DNA from: Jiangella anatolica
GTDB lineage: Bacteria; Actinomycetota; Actinomycetes; Jiangellales; Jiangellaceae
Reading direction: 5' to 3'
NCBI RefSeq assembly: GCF_003236295.1
Contig: NZ_POTW01000007.1
Location: 57,192 to 121,191, forward strand
Length of the DNA: 64,000 nucleotides
Shown here: positions 9,394-16,879 of the stretch, piece after piece
Layout: each line of letters opens with the position of its first letter
Position numbering within the stretch: the first letter of the stretch is position 1
Program-made: the position numbers and the translations under genes
The notes under the pieces: model-generated
The model's database searches: none
Told to the model about the DNA's origin: nothing
Seen by the model: only the letters and a program-made list of their open reading frames with translations

Positions 9394-9415
9394 GCGTTTG
9401 CACGAAACGCTGAGC
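9394..9415 (-). promoter_or_regulatory. Second copy of the 22-bp motif, upstream of an AraC gene
   Basis: On the minus strand the site matches 1233-1254 in 20 of 22 positions. Its core is an imperfect palindrome, GCGTTT, GCACG, AAACGC. It lies 33 bp before the AraC start at 9448, which suits autoregulation. No further copy was noticed near the rhamnosidase. Confidence 0.6.
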
Positions 9416-9447
9416 CGTCGACGTGATCTGCCGAGAGGAGGCAGTCC

Positions 9448-10260
9448 ATGGCCACTGACACCTACGCGGACTACTTCGACTTCGTCGTCACCGACATCGA
9501 CTACGTCATCCAGCGCGAGCCGGACCCCGACTGGGGCGTGACGTCGATGGTGAACAGCAGCTCGTACATCCTCGCCTACGCGACGTCCGGGCTGGCGCAC
9601 TACCGGTTCGCCGGCCGCGAGGACCTGCTGGTCCGCGAGGGCGACGTGCTGTTCTTCCCGAAGGGCATGGCGCACTCCGGGCACGCCGACGAGGACCGCC
9701 CGTGGTCCTTCCTGTCGGTCGCGTTCGACGCCGTCGCGGGCGCCGGGAACCTCGACGAGCAGCTGGCCGTCGTCGACCACCTGAACCGCGGCTCGTTCGC
9801 CAGCCGGCTGTCGGCCCACTTCGCCGAGCTGCACCTCGCCTGGACGCAGCGCAAGCCCGGCTACCTCATCCGCTGCCGGGCGATCACGATGACGATCCTG
9901 CACGAGCTGATCCGGCAGCAGACGCTGCCGCACCTGGACAGCCCGCACGCCCGCGAGCTGATCACCGTCATCGAGCTGATGCGGGCCAACTACCGGCAGA
10001 CCTACGCCGTCACCGACCTCGCGCACCGCGCCGGGCTCAGCCCGTCGCACTTCCGCGCGCTGTTCAAGCAGTTCACCGGCCTGACGGCGAAGGAGTACCA
10101 GCACCGCATCAAGATCGCCAAGGCGAAGGAGTTCATGCTCAGCGGCGAGTGCAACGTCACGCAGGCCGCGACCCGGGTCGGGTTCGCCGACATCTACTAC
10201 TTCAGCCGGCTGTTCAAGAAGATCGACGGCCGCAACCCGTCCGAGCTCACCCGGCGCTGA
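9448..10260 (+). CDS. AraC-family transcriptional regulator
   Basis: Predicted 270 residues; a strong GAGGAGG ribosome binding site precedes the ATG. The cupin-type sensor domain (YATSGLAHYRFAGRED, EGDVLFFPKGMAHSG) fills about residues 20-110. The AraC DNA-binding domain lies at the C-terminus (YAVTDLAHRAGLSPSHFRALF; TQAATRVGFADIYYFSRLF). It is convergent with, and only 6 bp from, the GH78 rhamnosidase. Its promoter carries the motif also found in the 1181-1360 divergent region, so it may control the pectin or rhamnogalacturonan genes as well as itself. Effector unknown, possibly a rhamnose- or galacturonate-containing sugar. Confidence 0.85.
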   Translation: MATDTYADYFDFVVTDIDYVIQREPDPDWGVTSMVNSSSYILAYATSGLAHYRFAGREDLLVREGDVLFFPKGMAHSGHADEDRPWSFLSVAFDAVAGAGNLDEQLAVVDHLNRGSFASRLSAHFAELHLAWTQRKPGYLIRCRAITMTILHELIRQQTLPHLDSPHARELITVIELMRANYRQTYAVTDLAHRAGLSPSHFRALFKQFTGLTAKEYQHRIKIAKAKEFMLSGECNVTQAATRVGFADIYYFSRLFKKIDGRNPSELTRR

Positions 10261-10266
10261 GGGCGC

Positions 10267-12891
10267 TCAGAGCTGGACGTGCTCCGGGCGTGGCACCACC
10301 GGCGGATACGGCGCCGGCTGGTGGCGCACCTCGTACCGGTGCCGGCCGGCGCCCACCTCGTGCACGGCGCCGTCGGGCAGTGACACGGTGGCGGTGCAGT
10401 TCGGCGGCACGTCGACGTCGAGCGCGAAGGCGCCGTCGTCCTGGCGCCACCGCACCGAGGCGCGGCCGTACGGCGTCCGGTGCGTGGCGCCGGCGCTGGT
10501 CAGGTCGCCGCCCGGCCGCGGCGCGACGACGAGGTGACGGTAGCCCGGCGCGCCGGGGGCGAGCCCTGCGACGGTGCGGTGCAGCCAGTCGGCGACGGCG
10601 CCGAGCGCGTAGTGGTTGAACGACGTCATCTCGCCGGGGTTGACACTGCCGTCGGGCAGCATGCTGTCCCAGCGCTCCCAGATGGTCGTCGCGCCCATGG
10701 TCACGGGGTAGAGGAAGGACGGGCACGACGTCTCCAGCAGCAGCCGGTACGCCAGCTGCGTCGCGCCGGCCGTGCACAGGGCGTCGGCGATGAGCGGCGT
10801 GCCGACGAAGCCGGTGGCGATGCGGTAGCGGCCGTCGTGCACCAGCTCGGCCAGCCGGCGCCCGGCGCGCTCGCGCTGCTCGGGCGTCTCCAGCAGCGCG
10901 AACTGCAGCGCCAGCGCGAACCCGGTCTGGGTGTCGCCGGCCAGCCGGCCGCTGGGCGTGACGAACTCGGCGGCGAACGCCCGGCGCACCCGCGCGGCCA
11001 GCGCGGCGTACCGGTCCGCCGCCGCGTTCTCGCCGATCAGGGCGGCGATCTCGGCGAGGAGCGTCGCCGACCGGGCCAGGTAGGCCGTCGCCACCAGCGC
11101 CGGGTCGGTGCGCGCGGCGGCCGGGTCGTCCGGCGGCGCGCTGGGGTCGAGCCAGTCGCCGTACTGCCAGTCGACGTCCCAGATGCCGTTCTCGCTCCTT
11201 CGCTCGGCGATGCCATCGACCCAGGCCGTCATGCTCGGGAACTGGTCGCGCAGCAGCTGCCAGTCGCCGAAGCGCTGGTGCAGCACCCACGGCACGATGA
11301 CGGTGGCGTCGCCCCAGGCCGCGGCGTTCTGCTTGCCGTCGAGCACGTTCGGGACGACCACCGGCGGCAGCCCGTCGGGCGAGGCGAGCTGTTCGGCCGC
11401 GAGGTCGCGCAGCCAGGACGTGAGCGGACCGGCGCAGTCGAACAGGAAGCTCGCGGCCGGCGCGAAGACCTGGATGTCGCCGGTCCAGCCCAGGCGCTCG
11501 TCGCGCTGCGGACAGTCCGTGGGGACGTCGACCAGGTTGCCGCGCAGGCTCCAGGCCACGTTCTCGTGCAGTTTCTCCAGCAGCGGCTCGGACGCCTCGA
11601 ACCAGCCGGTGCGCTCGACGTCGGTGTGCACGACGATCGCGGTCACGTCGTCCGCCGTCAGCCGGCCCGGCCAGCCCTCGACCTCGGCGTAGCGGAACCC
11701 GTGGAACGTGAACCGCGGCTCCCACTCCTCGCCCTCCGGCCGCCCGGCCAGCGTGTAGCTGTCGGTGGCCCGGGCCGTGCGCAGCGGGCGCACGCCCAGC
11801 TCGTCGTTCTCCAGCACCTCGGCATGGCGCAGCGTGATCGTCTGCCCGGCGGCTCCGGTGACCCGCAGCCGGACCCAGCCCACCAGGTTCTGTCCGAAGT
11901 CGACGATGGTGCGTCCCGACGGCGAGGTCAGGACGGCGGCCGGGCGCAGCTCCTGGGTGCGGCGCACCGGCGGCCCGGTCGGCGCGACCAGGCGGGTCCG
12001 ATCGATCGGCGCGCGGCGGCTGCCGCTCCAGCCGGCGTCGTCGTACCCGGGCGCGGACCAGCCGGGCCGCTCCCGCCGCGCGTCGTAGCTCTCCCCGTCG
12101 TACAGGCTCGCCTCGAGGATCGGCCCGGTGGCGCACCGCCAGGTCTCGTCGGTGCCGACGACGACGGTGCTGCCGTCGGTCAGCCGGACCTCGAGCTGGG
12201 CCAGCAGCCCGGCGCGGTCGCCGTAGACGTCGCGCTTGGAGTTCCACGTCAGCCGGCCGCGGTACCAGCCCTCGGCGACGGTGGCGCCGAGCGCGTTCAG
12301 CCCCTCGCGCAGCAGCTCGGTGACGTCGTAGGTGTGGTAGCGCAGCCGGTGGTGGTAGCTGGTCCAGCCGGGCGCGAGCACGTGGTCGCCGACGACGCCG
12401 CCGTTGAGCTCGAGCTCGTAGAGGCCGTGGGCGGTGGTGTAGAGCCGGGCGTGCGCGACGGGTGCCGGCAGATCGAACTCGCGCCGGAACAGCACCGGCG
12501 GATGCGACCGGCCCGGCTCCTCGTCCCAGTCCGGCCCGATCAGCTCCGCCGTCCAGTCCCCGGCGTCGAGCAGCCCCGCCTCGACGGCGTGCCACTCGCT
12601 CCAGGCCGACGGCTCCGCGTCGTCGCCGCCCCACACCCGGACCCGGACCCGGCGCCGCTCCCGCGACCGCAGCGGCGCGGCCGGCCACGCGACCAGCACC
12701 GACTCGTCGCCCTCGACCCGGCCGGACGACCACGCGCCGTCCGCGTCGTCGTCGCCGGTCATCTCGACCTCGTACGCCGTCTGCCGCCAGCCGGGCACGT
12801 CGGTGCCGACCAGCCAGGACAGCCGCGGCTGCGACTCACCGATTCCGAAGGGCTCCCGATGGTGCTCGAACCGCACCGACTCGACCGTCAT
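10267..12891 (-). CDS. GH78 alpha-L-rhamnosidase
   Basis: Predicted 874 residues, full length for GH78, without a signal peptide and therefore probably intracellular. It begins with the family's fibronectin-like domain (FEHHREPFGIGESQPRLSWLV) and two beta domains. The (alpha/alpha)6 catalytic barrel follows, with the hallmark DERLGWTGD where Glu465 is the likely general acid. A C-terminal beta domain ends the protein. In the second active-site motif (FNHYALGAVADWLHR) the position usually described as the catalytic base is Asp rather than Glu. The enzyme releases terminal L-rhamnose from rhamnogalacturonan fragments, flavonoid glycosides or similar. No rhamnose catabolic gene is adjacent. Confidence 0.9.
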   Translation of the reverse strand: MTVESVRFEHHREPFGIGESQPRLSWLVGTDVPGWRQTAYEVEMTGDDDADGAWSSGRVEGDESVLVAWPAAPLRSRERRRVRVRVWGGDDAEPSAWSEWHAVEAGLLDAGDWTAELIGPDWDEEPGRSHPPVLFRREFDLPAPVAHARLYTTAHGLYELELNGGVVGDHVLAPGWTSYHHRLRYHTYDVTELLREGLNALGATVAEGWYRGRLTWNSKRDVYGDRAGLLAQLEVRLTDGSTVVVGTDETWRCATGPILEASLYDGESYDARRERPGWSAPGYDDAGWSGSRRAPIDRTRLVAPTGPPVRRTQELRPAAVLTSPSGRTIVDFGQNLVGWVRLRVTGAAGQTITLRHAEVLENDELGVRPLRTARATDSYTLAGRPEGEEWEPRFTFHGFRYAEVEGWPGRLTADDVTAIVVHTDVERTGWFEASEPLLEKLHENVAWSLRGNLVDVPTDCPQRDERLGWTGDIQVFAPAASFLFDCAGPLTSWLRDLAAEQLASPDGLPPVVVPNVLDGKQNAAAWGDATVIVPWVLHQRFGDWQLLRDQFPSMTAWVDGIAERRSENGIWDVDWQYGDWLDPSAPPDDPAAARTDPALVATAYLARSATLLAEIAALIGENAAADRYAALAARVRRAFAAEFVTPSGRLAGDTQTGFALALQFALLETPEQRERAGRRLAELVHDGRYRIATGFVGTPLIADALCTAGATQLAYRLLLETSCPSFLYPVTMGATTIWERWDSMLPDGSVNPGEMTSFNHYALGAVADWLHRTVAGLAPGAPGYRHLVVAPRPGGDLTSAGATHRTPYGRASVRWRQDDGAFALDVDVPPNCTATVSLPDGAVHEVGAGRHRYEVRHQPAPYPPVVPRPEHVQL

Positions 12892-12897
12892 GACGTC

Positions 12898-12917
12898 ATA
12901 TCGAATCGTTTCAATCG
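12898..12917. promoter_or_regulatory. Possible operator upstream of the rhamnosidase
   Basis: Just before the rhamnosidase ATG the sequence ATCGAATCGTTTCAATCG contains the partly symmetric TGAAACGATT seen at many actinomycete LacI-type sugar operators. No cognate regulator is adjacent. Weak single-site evidence. Confidence 0.3.
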
Positions 12918-13019
12918 CGATCGGTCAAGCCGGGTGGTGGGTTGGGGCGACGGTCACCGCTCCCGCTCCGCGTCGGGTGCTGCTCGTGCGGCGCCGATCT
13001 CGCCGGCGAGTGCCTGTCG

Positions 13020-13206
13020 CAGTTCCTGCGCGTGCGTCAGGACTCACTGAGGCGCTCGAGATCGGAGGCGAGGCGGATGACGGGCAGCCGAGGAGGTCGG
13101 ACAGGTCCTCGTCCCGGTCGATGATGTCGGCCACCGTCGTGGACGGCTCGAGTTCGACCAGGAGGTCGAGGTCGGAGTCGGGTCGATCTCACCCCGTGAG
13201 ACCTCC
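13020..13206 (-). pseudogene. Remnant of an MNT-type nucleotidyltransferase
   Basis: On the minus strand, from about 13188 downward, one frame reads RPDSDLDLLVELEPS and continues DIIDRDEDLSDLLG. This is the typical core of small MNT-family nucleotidyltransferases, which are often antitoxins paired with HEPN toxins. The preceding residues SRGE are in another frame, no GSxxxG N-terminus is left and the C-terminus degrades. The element sits in the 371-bp gap between the rhamnosidase (start 12891) and pcaH (start 13263). Apart from this remnant and the flanking promoters, that gap shows nothing. Confidence 0.45.
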
Positions 13207-13225
13207 ACTCAGTGGAAGCCGGCGA

Positions 13226-13262
13226 TTGACCCCCGGAGCCGGCGCTCCTTAGCGTCGCTGGC
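13226..13262 (+). promoter_or_regulatory. Promoter of the pca operon, probably leaderless
   Basis: TTGACC at 13226-13231 and TAGCGT at 13250-13255 are separated by 18 bp and resemble a housekeeping promoter. The -10 box ends seven bases before the GTG of pcaH at 13263, so transcription should begin at or near the start codon itself. No Shine-Dalgarno sequence is present, consistent with a leaderless message. Confidence 0.6.
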
Positions 13263-14009
13263 GTGACGGAGCAGCGCGAGATCAGCGCGGAGATCGTGGC
13301 GATCCACGACGCCGCGCAGGTGGGGGAGCCGCAGCCGCGGCTGGACTTCCCGCCCTACCGCAGCTCGCTGCTGCGCCATCCCACCAAGCGCCCGCGGCCC
13401 GTCGACCCCGAGGGGGCCGAGCTGGTCGCGCCGGTGTTCGGGCACTCCGACGTCGACCCGCTGGAGGCCGACCTCACCATCCAGAGCGGCGGCGAGCCGA
13501 TCGGCGAGCGGATCCTGGTGCGCGGCCGCGTGCTCGACGGCGATGGGCGGCCGGTCCGCCGGCAGCTGGTCGAGATCTGGCAGGCCAACGCGGCCGGCCG
13601 GTACGTCCACCAGCGCGACCGTCATCCCGCGCCGGTCGACCCGCACTTCACCGGTCTCGGCCGCTGCCTCACCGACGACGACGGCGGCTACGCGTTCACC
13701 ACGATCAAGCCCGGCGCCTACCCGTGGCGCAACCACCGCAACGCCTGGCGGCCGGCGCACATCCACTTCTCGCTGTTCGGGACCGACTTCACCCAGCGGC
13801 TGATCACGCAGATGTACTTCCCCGGCGACCCGCTGTTCCCGCTGGACCCGATCTACCAGTCGATCACCGACCCCGCGGCGCGCGAGCGGCTGGTGGCCGG
13901 CTACGACCACGACCTGTCCGAGCCCGAGTGGCTGCTGGGCTACCGCTGGGACATCGTGCTCACCGGCGGCCACGCCACCTACCTGGAGCCGGAGGACCAC
14001 GATGACTGA
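13263..14009 (+). CDS. pcaH: Protocatechuate 3,4-dioxygenase beta subunit
   Basis: Predicted 248 residues, GTG start. With PcaG it forms the Fe(III) intradiol dioxygenase that opens protocatechuate to 3-carboxy-cis,cis-muconate in the cytoplasm. The four iron ligands are visible as Tyr114 (GRYVHQ), Tyr153 (GAYPWRN), His166 and His168 (RPAHIHFS). The N-terminal PcaH region (PPYRSSLLRHPTK) is also present. It is the first gene of pcaHGBDC and overlaps pcaG by 8 bp. The start is fixed by the leaderless promoter just upstream. No regulator gene is adjacent; the nearest candidate is the IclR protein encoded at 22960-23772. Confidence 0.95.
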   Translation: MTEQREISAEIVAIHDAAQVGEPQPRLDFPPYRSSLLRHPTKRPRPVDPEGAELVAPVFGHSDVDPLEADLTIQSGGEPIGERILVRGRVLDGDGRPVRRQLVEIWQANAAGRYVHQRDRHPAPVDPHFTGLGRCLTDDDGGYAFTTIKPGAYPWRNHRNAWRPAHIHFSLFGTDFTQRLITQMYFPGDPLFPLDPIYQSITDPAARERLVAGYDHDLSEPEWLLGYRWDIVLTGGHATYLEPEDHDD

Positions 14010-14556
14010 GCCGGCCACGCCGGGGCAGACGATCGGCCCGTTCTTCCACGAGGCGCTGCCCTACGCCCAGGACCGCGAGCTCGTCCCCCCGGGCAGCATG
14101 GGCTCGATCCGGCTACATGGGTACGTGTACGACGGCGCCGGCCTGGGCGCGCCGGACGCCCTGGTGGAGATCCGGCAGGCCGACCCGGCCGGCGTCGTCC
14201 CCAGGGTGGAGGGCTCGTTGCACCGGCCCGGCGCCGCGTTCACCGGCTGGGGCCGCAGCAGCACCGACCGCACCGGCCACTACTGGTTCAGCACCGTCGA
14301 GCCGGCGCCGGTCCGCCCGGGCGGACCGGCGTTCTTCGCCGTCACCGTCTTCGCGCGTGGGCTGCTGAACCGCCTGTTCACCCGCGTCTACCTGCCCGAG
14401 CACGCGGCCGGCGACCCGCTGCTGGACCGGCTGGACCCGGCCGAGCGGGCCGGCCTGATCGCGCGGCGGGACGACGACGGCGGCCTGCGCTTCGACATCC
14501 ACCTGCAGGGCGACGCCGAGACCGTCTTCCTCACCTTCCCCGGCCATGGGGGCTGA
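14002..14556 (+). CDS. pcaG: Protocatechuate 3,4-dioxygenase alpha subunit
   Basis: Predicted 184 residues. It is the non-iron-binding partner of PcaH and completes the active-site pocket. It opens with the family signature TPGQTIGPFFHEALPY and keeps the intradiol dioxygenase core (IRLHGYVYDGAG, GWGRSSTDRTGHYWF), ending with VFLTFPG. The ATG overlaps the end of pcaH by 8 bp and its own end overlaps pcaB by 11 bp, which supports coupled translation and fixed subunit stoichiometry. Confidence 0.95.
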   Translation: MTEPATPGQTIGPFFHEALPYAQDRELVPPGSMGSIRLHGYVYDGAGLGAPDALVEIRQADPAGVVPRVEGSLHRPGAAFTGWGRSSTDRTGHYWFSTVEPAPVRPGGPAFFAVTVFARGLLNRLFTRVYLPEHAAGDPLLDRLDPAERAGLIARRDDDGGLRFDIHLQGDAETVFLTFPGHGG

Positions 14557-15721
14557 CGTGGGCGGCCTCCTGGTCCCCGGCGCCCTGCGGGCCGACGGCC
14601 TGCTCGACGACGCGGCGCTGGTGCGGGCGATGCTGAGCGTCGAGGTGGCGTGGACGCGGGCGCTGCACGAGACCGGCGGCGCGACGGCCGCGCAGGCCGA
14701 GGCGGTGGCCGGCGCCGTCGCCGGGTGGACGCCGGTGCTCGACCCGGCCGACGTGGAGGACGCCGGCAACCCGGTGCTGCCGCTGGTGACGGCGCTGCGT
14801 GACCGGGTCGCTGACCCTGGCGCCGCCACCGTCGTGCACACGGGTCTGACCAGCCAGGACGTGCTCGACACGGCGTTGCAGTTGCTGGCCCGCGCGGCGC
14901 TCGGCCGGATCCGTGCCGACCTCGGGCGGACGGCCGCGGCGCTGGCCCGGCTGGCCCGGGAGCACCGCTCGACGCCGATGGCCGGGCGCACGCTCACCCA
15001 GCACGCCGTCCCCGTCACCTTCGGGCTGACGGCGGCGCAGTGGCTGGCCGCGATCCTCGACGCTGCCGGCCGCCTCGACGCCGTCCGCCGCGAGCAGCCG
15101 GTCCAGTGCGGCGGCGCCGCCGGGACGCTGGCCCGGGCGGGCGCCGTCGTCGCCGACCCGGTCGCGACGGCCGCCGCGTTCGCCCGGCAGCTCGGCCTGC
15201 GCTGGCCGGGGCTGCCGTGGCACACCCGCCGCGCGCCGGTGACCCGGCTGGGCGACGCGCTGACGGAGACCTGCGACGCGCTCGGCGTGTTCGCCGCCGA
15301 CGTGCTCACGCTCGGCCGGCCCGAGATCGGTGAGGTCGCCGAGGGCGCCGTCACCGGGCGCGGCCGCTCCTCGGCCATGCCGCACAAGCGCAACCCGGTG
15401 CTCGGGGTGCTGGTGAACGCCGCCGCGCTGCAGGCGCCGCCGCTCGCGGCCCAGCTGCACCTGGCCGCCACCCGTGCCGTCGACCAGCGGCCCGACGGCG
15501 CCTGGCACGCCGAATGGCCGGCGCTGCGTCGGCTCCTGGAGCTCACCGTCGTCGCCGCGGCGCAGGCCGCCGAGCTGGCGGGCGGCCTGCGCGTGAACGA
15601 CGACGCGATGCGGCGGCGCGCGGAGACCGCCGGCGACCCGGCGGAATCGACCGGCGTGAGCGGGAGCCTCGTCGACGAGGTGCTCCGCCGCTACGAGGAG
15701 GGCCGCGACGATGACGCCTGA
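14546..15721 (+). CDS. pcaB: 3-carboxy-cis,cis-muconate cycloisomerase
   Basis: Predicted 391 residues. It belongs to the fumarase/adenylosuccinate lyase superfamily and turns 3-carboxymuconate into 4-carboxymuconolactone. The superfamily signature GRGRSSAMPHKRNP is intact, with the substrate-binding TGLTSQDVLDTAL and GRTLTQHAVPVTFGL segments upstream. It is somewhat shorter than the about 450 residues of the Pseudomonas enzyme, mainly at the C-terminus. The start overlaps pcaG by 11 bp and the end overlaps pcaD by 11 bp. Confidence 0.92.
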   Translation: MGADVGGLLVPGALRADGLLDDAALVRAMLSVEVAWTRALHETGGATAAQAEAVAGAVAGWTPVLDPADVEDAGNPVLPLVTALRDRVADPGAATVVHTGLTSQDVLDTALQLLARAALGRIRADLGRTAAALARLAREHRSTPMAGRTLTQHAVPVTFGLTAAQWLAAILDAAGRLDAVRREQPVQCGGAAGTLARAGAVVADPVATAAAFARQLGLRWPGLPWHTRRAPVTRLGDALTETCDALGVFAADVLTLGRPEIGEVAEGAVTGRGRSSAMPHKRNPVLGVLVNAAALQAPPLAAQLHLAATRAVDQRPDGAWHAEWPALRRLLELTVVAAAQAAELAGGLRVNDDAMRRRAETAGDPAESTGVSGSLVDEVLRRYEEGRDDDA

Positions 15722-16487
15722 GCTGGCCCTGACGCGGCTCGGCGGCGCGGAGAACGGCCGCCCGCTGCTCGTCGTCGGCCCATCGCTGGGGACGTCGGTG
15801 GCGGCGCTCTGGGACCGCTGCGCCCGCCTGCTCGCGGACCGGTTCGACGTCATCGGGTGGGACCTGCCCGGACACGGGTCGAGCCGGCCCGCGGCCGGGC
15901 CGTTCACGGTCGCCGAGCTGGCCGACGCGGTGCGCGCGGCAGCGGTCGAGCGGGCCGCCGGCCGCCCCGTCGCCTACGCCGGGGTGTCGCTCGGCGGCGC
16001 GGTGGCGTTCGAGCTCGCGACCCGGCCGGAGCCGTTCGGCCTGCTGGTGGCCGTCGCGTCGGCGCCGCGGATCGGCGAGCCCGCGAGCTGGCACGAACGG
16101 GCCGCGCTGGTGCGGCGGGCCGGGACCCCGGTCATGGTCGAGTCGTCGGCTCGGCGCTGGTTCGCGCCGGACTTCACCGAGCGGGACCCGTCGACGGCCG
16201 GTGCGCTGCTGACGTCGCTCGCACAGGCCGACCGATGGTCCTACGCCTGGGCCTGCGAGGCGCTCGCCGCGTTCGACCGCAGCGGGAGCGACGGAGCCGG
16301 CGCCGTCCCGCTGCACGTCGTCGCCGGCGAGCACGACCCCGTCGTGCCGCCCGCCGCGGCCGAGCGGATCCCGGCGACCGCGGTCCGGGTGCTGCCGGGC
16401 TGCGGCCACCTCCCGCCGGCCGAGGTCCCCGACGCGATGGCTGGCCTGCTCGCCGGACTGCTGCTCACCAGGGAGGCGACACCATGA
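15711..16487 (+). CDS. pcaD: 3-oxoadipate enol-lactonase
   Basis: Predicted 258 residues, an alpha/beta hydrolase. It hydrolyses 3-oxoadipate enol-lactone to 3-oxoadipate. The nucleophile is Ser93 in GVSLGGA, the acid probably Asp in GEHDPVVPP, and the base His in GCGHLPP. In many actinomycetes PcaD and PcaC are fused as PcaL; here they are separate proteins joined only by an ATGA overlap at 16484-16487. Confidence 0.92.
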   Translation: MTPELALTRLGGAENGRPLLVVGPSLGTSVAALWDRCARLLADRFDVIGWDLPGHGSSRPAAGPFTVAELADAVRAAAVERAAGRPVAYAGVSLGGAVAFELATRPEPFGLLVAVASAPRIGEPASWHERAALVRRAGTPVMVESSARRWFAPDFTERDPSTAGALLTSLAQADRWSYAWACEALAAFDRSGSDGAGAVPLHVVAGEHDPVVPPAAAERIPATAVRVLPGCGHLPPAEVPDAMAGLLAGLLLTREATP

Positions 16488-16879
16488 CCGACGACCGCCA
16501 CGCCGCCGGGATGCGGGTCCGCCGCGAGGTCCTCGGCGACGCCCATGTCGACCGGGCCGTCACCGCCACGACCGCCTTCACCGCGGACTTCCAGTCGCTG
16601 ATCACCCGCTACGCGTGGGGCGAGATCTGGACCCGGCCGGGCCTGGACCGGCGCATGCGCAGCGCGATCACGCTGACGGCGCTGATCGCGCACGGCCACT
16701 GGGACGAGCTGGCGATGCACGTGGCGGCGGCGCGGCGCAACGGGCTGACGGCCGACGAGATCGGCGAGGTGATCCTGCAGTGCGCCGTCTACTGCGGTGT
16801 GCCGGCCGCCAACCACGCCTTCGCGATCGCCGCGTCAACCCTCGAGGCGGACCCGGTCATCGACCCGCCGGAAGCCTGA
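16484..16879 (+). CDS. pcaC: 4-carboxymuconolactone decarboxylase
   Basis: Predicted 131 residues, normal for stand-alone PcaC. It decarboxylates 4-carboxymuconolactone to the enol-lactone used by PcaD. The AhpD-like core is clear: RSAITLTALIAHGHWDEL and EVILQCAVYCGVPAANHAF. The ATG overlaps the stop of pcaD. The last 45 bases overlap the 3' end of the convergent esterase gene on the other strand. pcaIJF, needed to finish the pathway to succinyl-CoA and acetyl-CoA, do not follow. Confidence 0.93.
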   Translation: MTDDRHAAGMRVRREVLGDAHVDRAVTATTAFTADFQSLITRYAWGEIWTRPGLDRRMRSAITLTALIAHGHWDELAMHVAAARRNGLTADEIGEVILQCAVYCGVPAANHAFAIAASTLEADPVIDPPEA

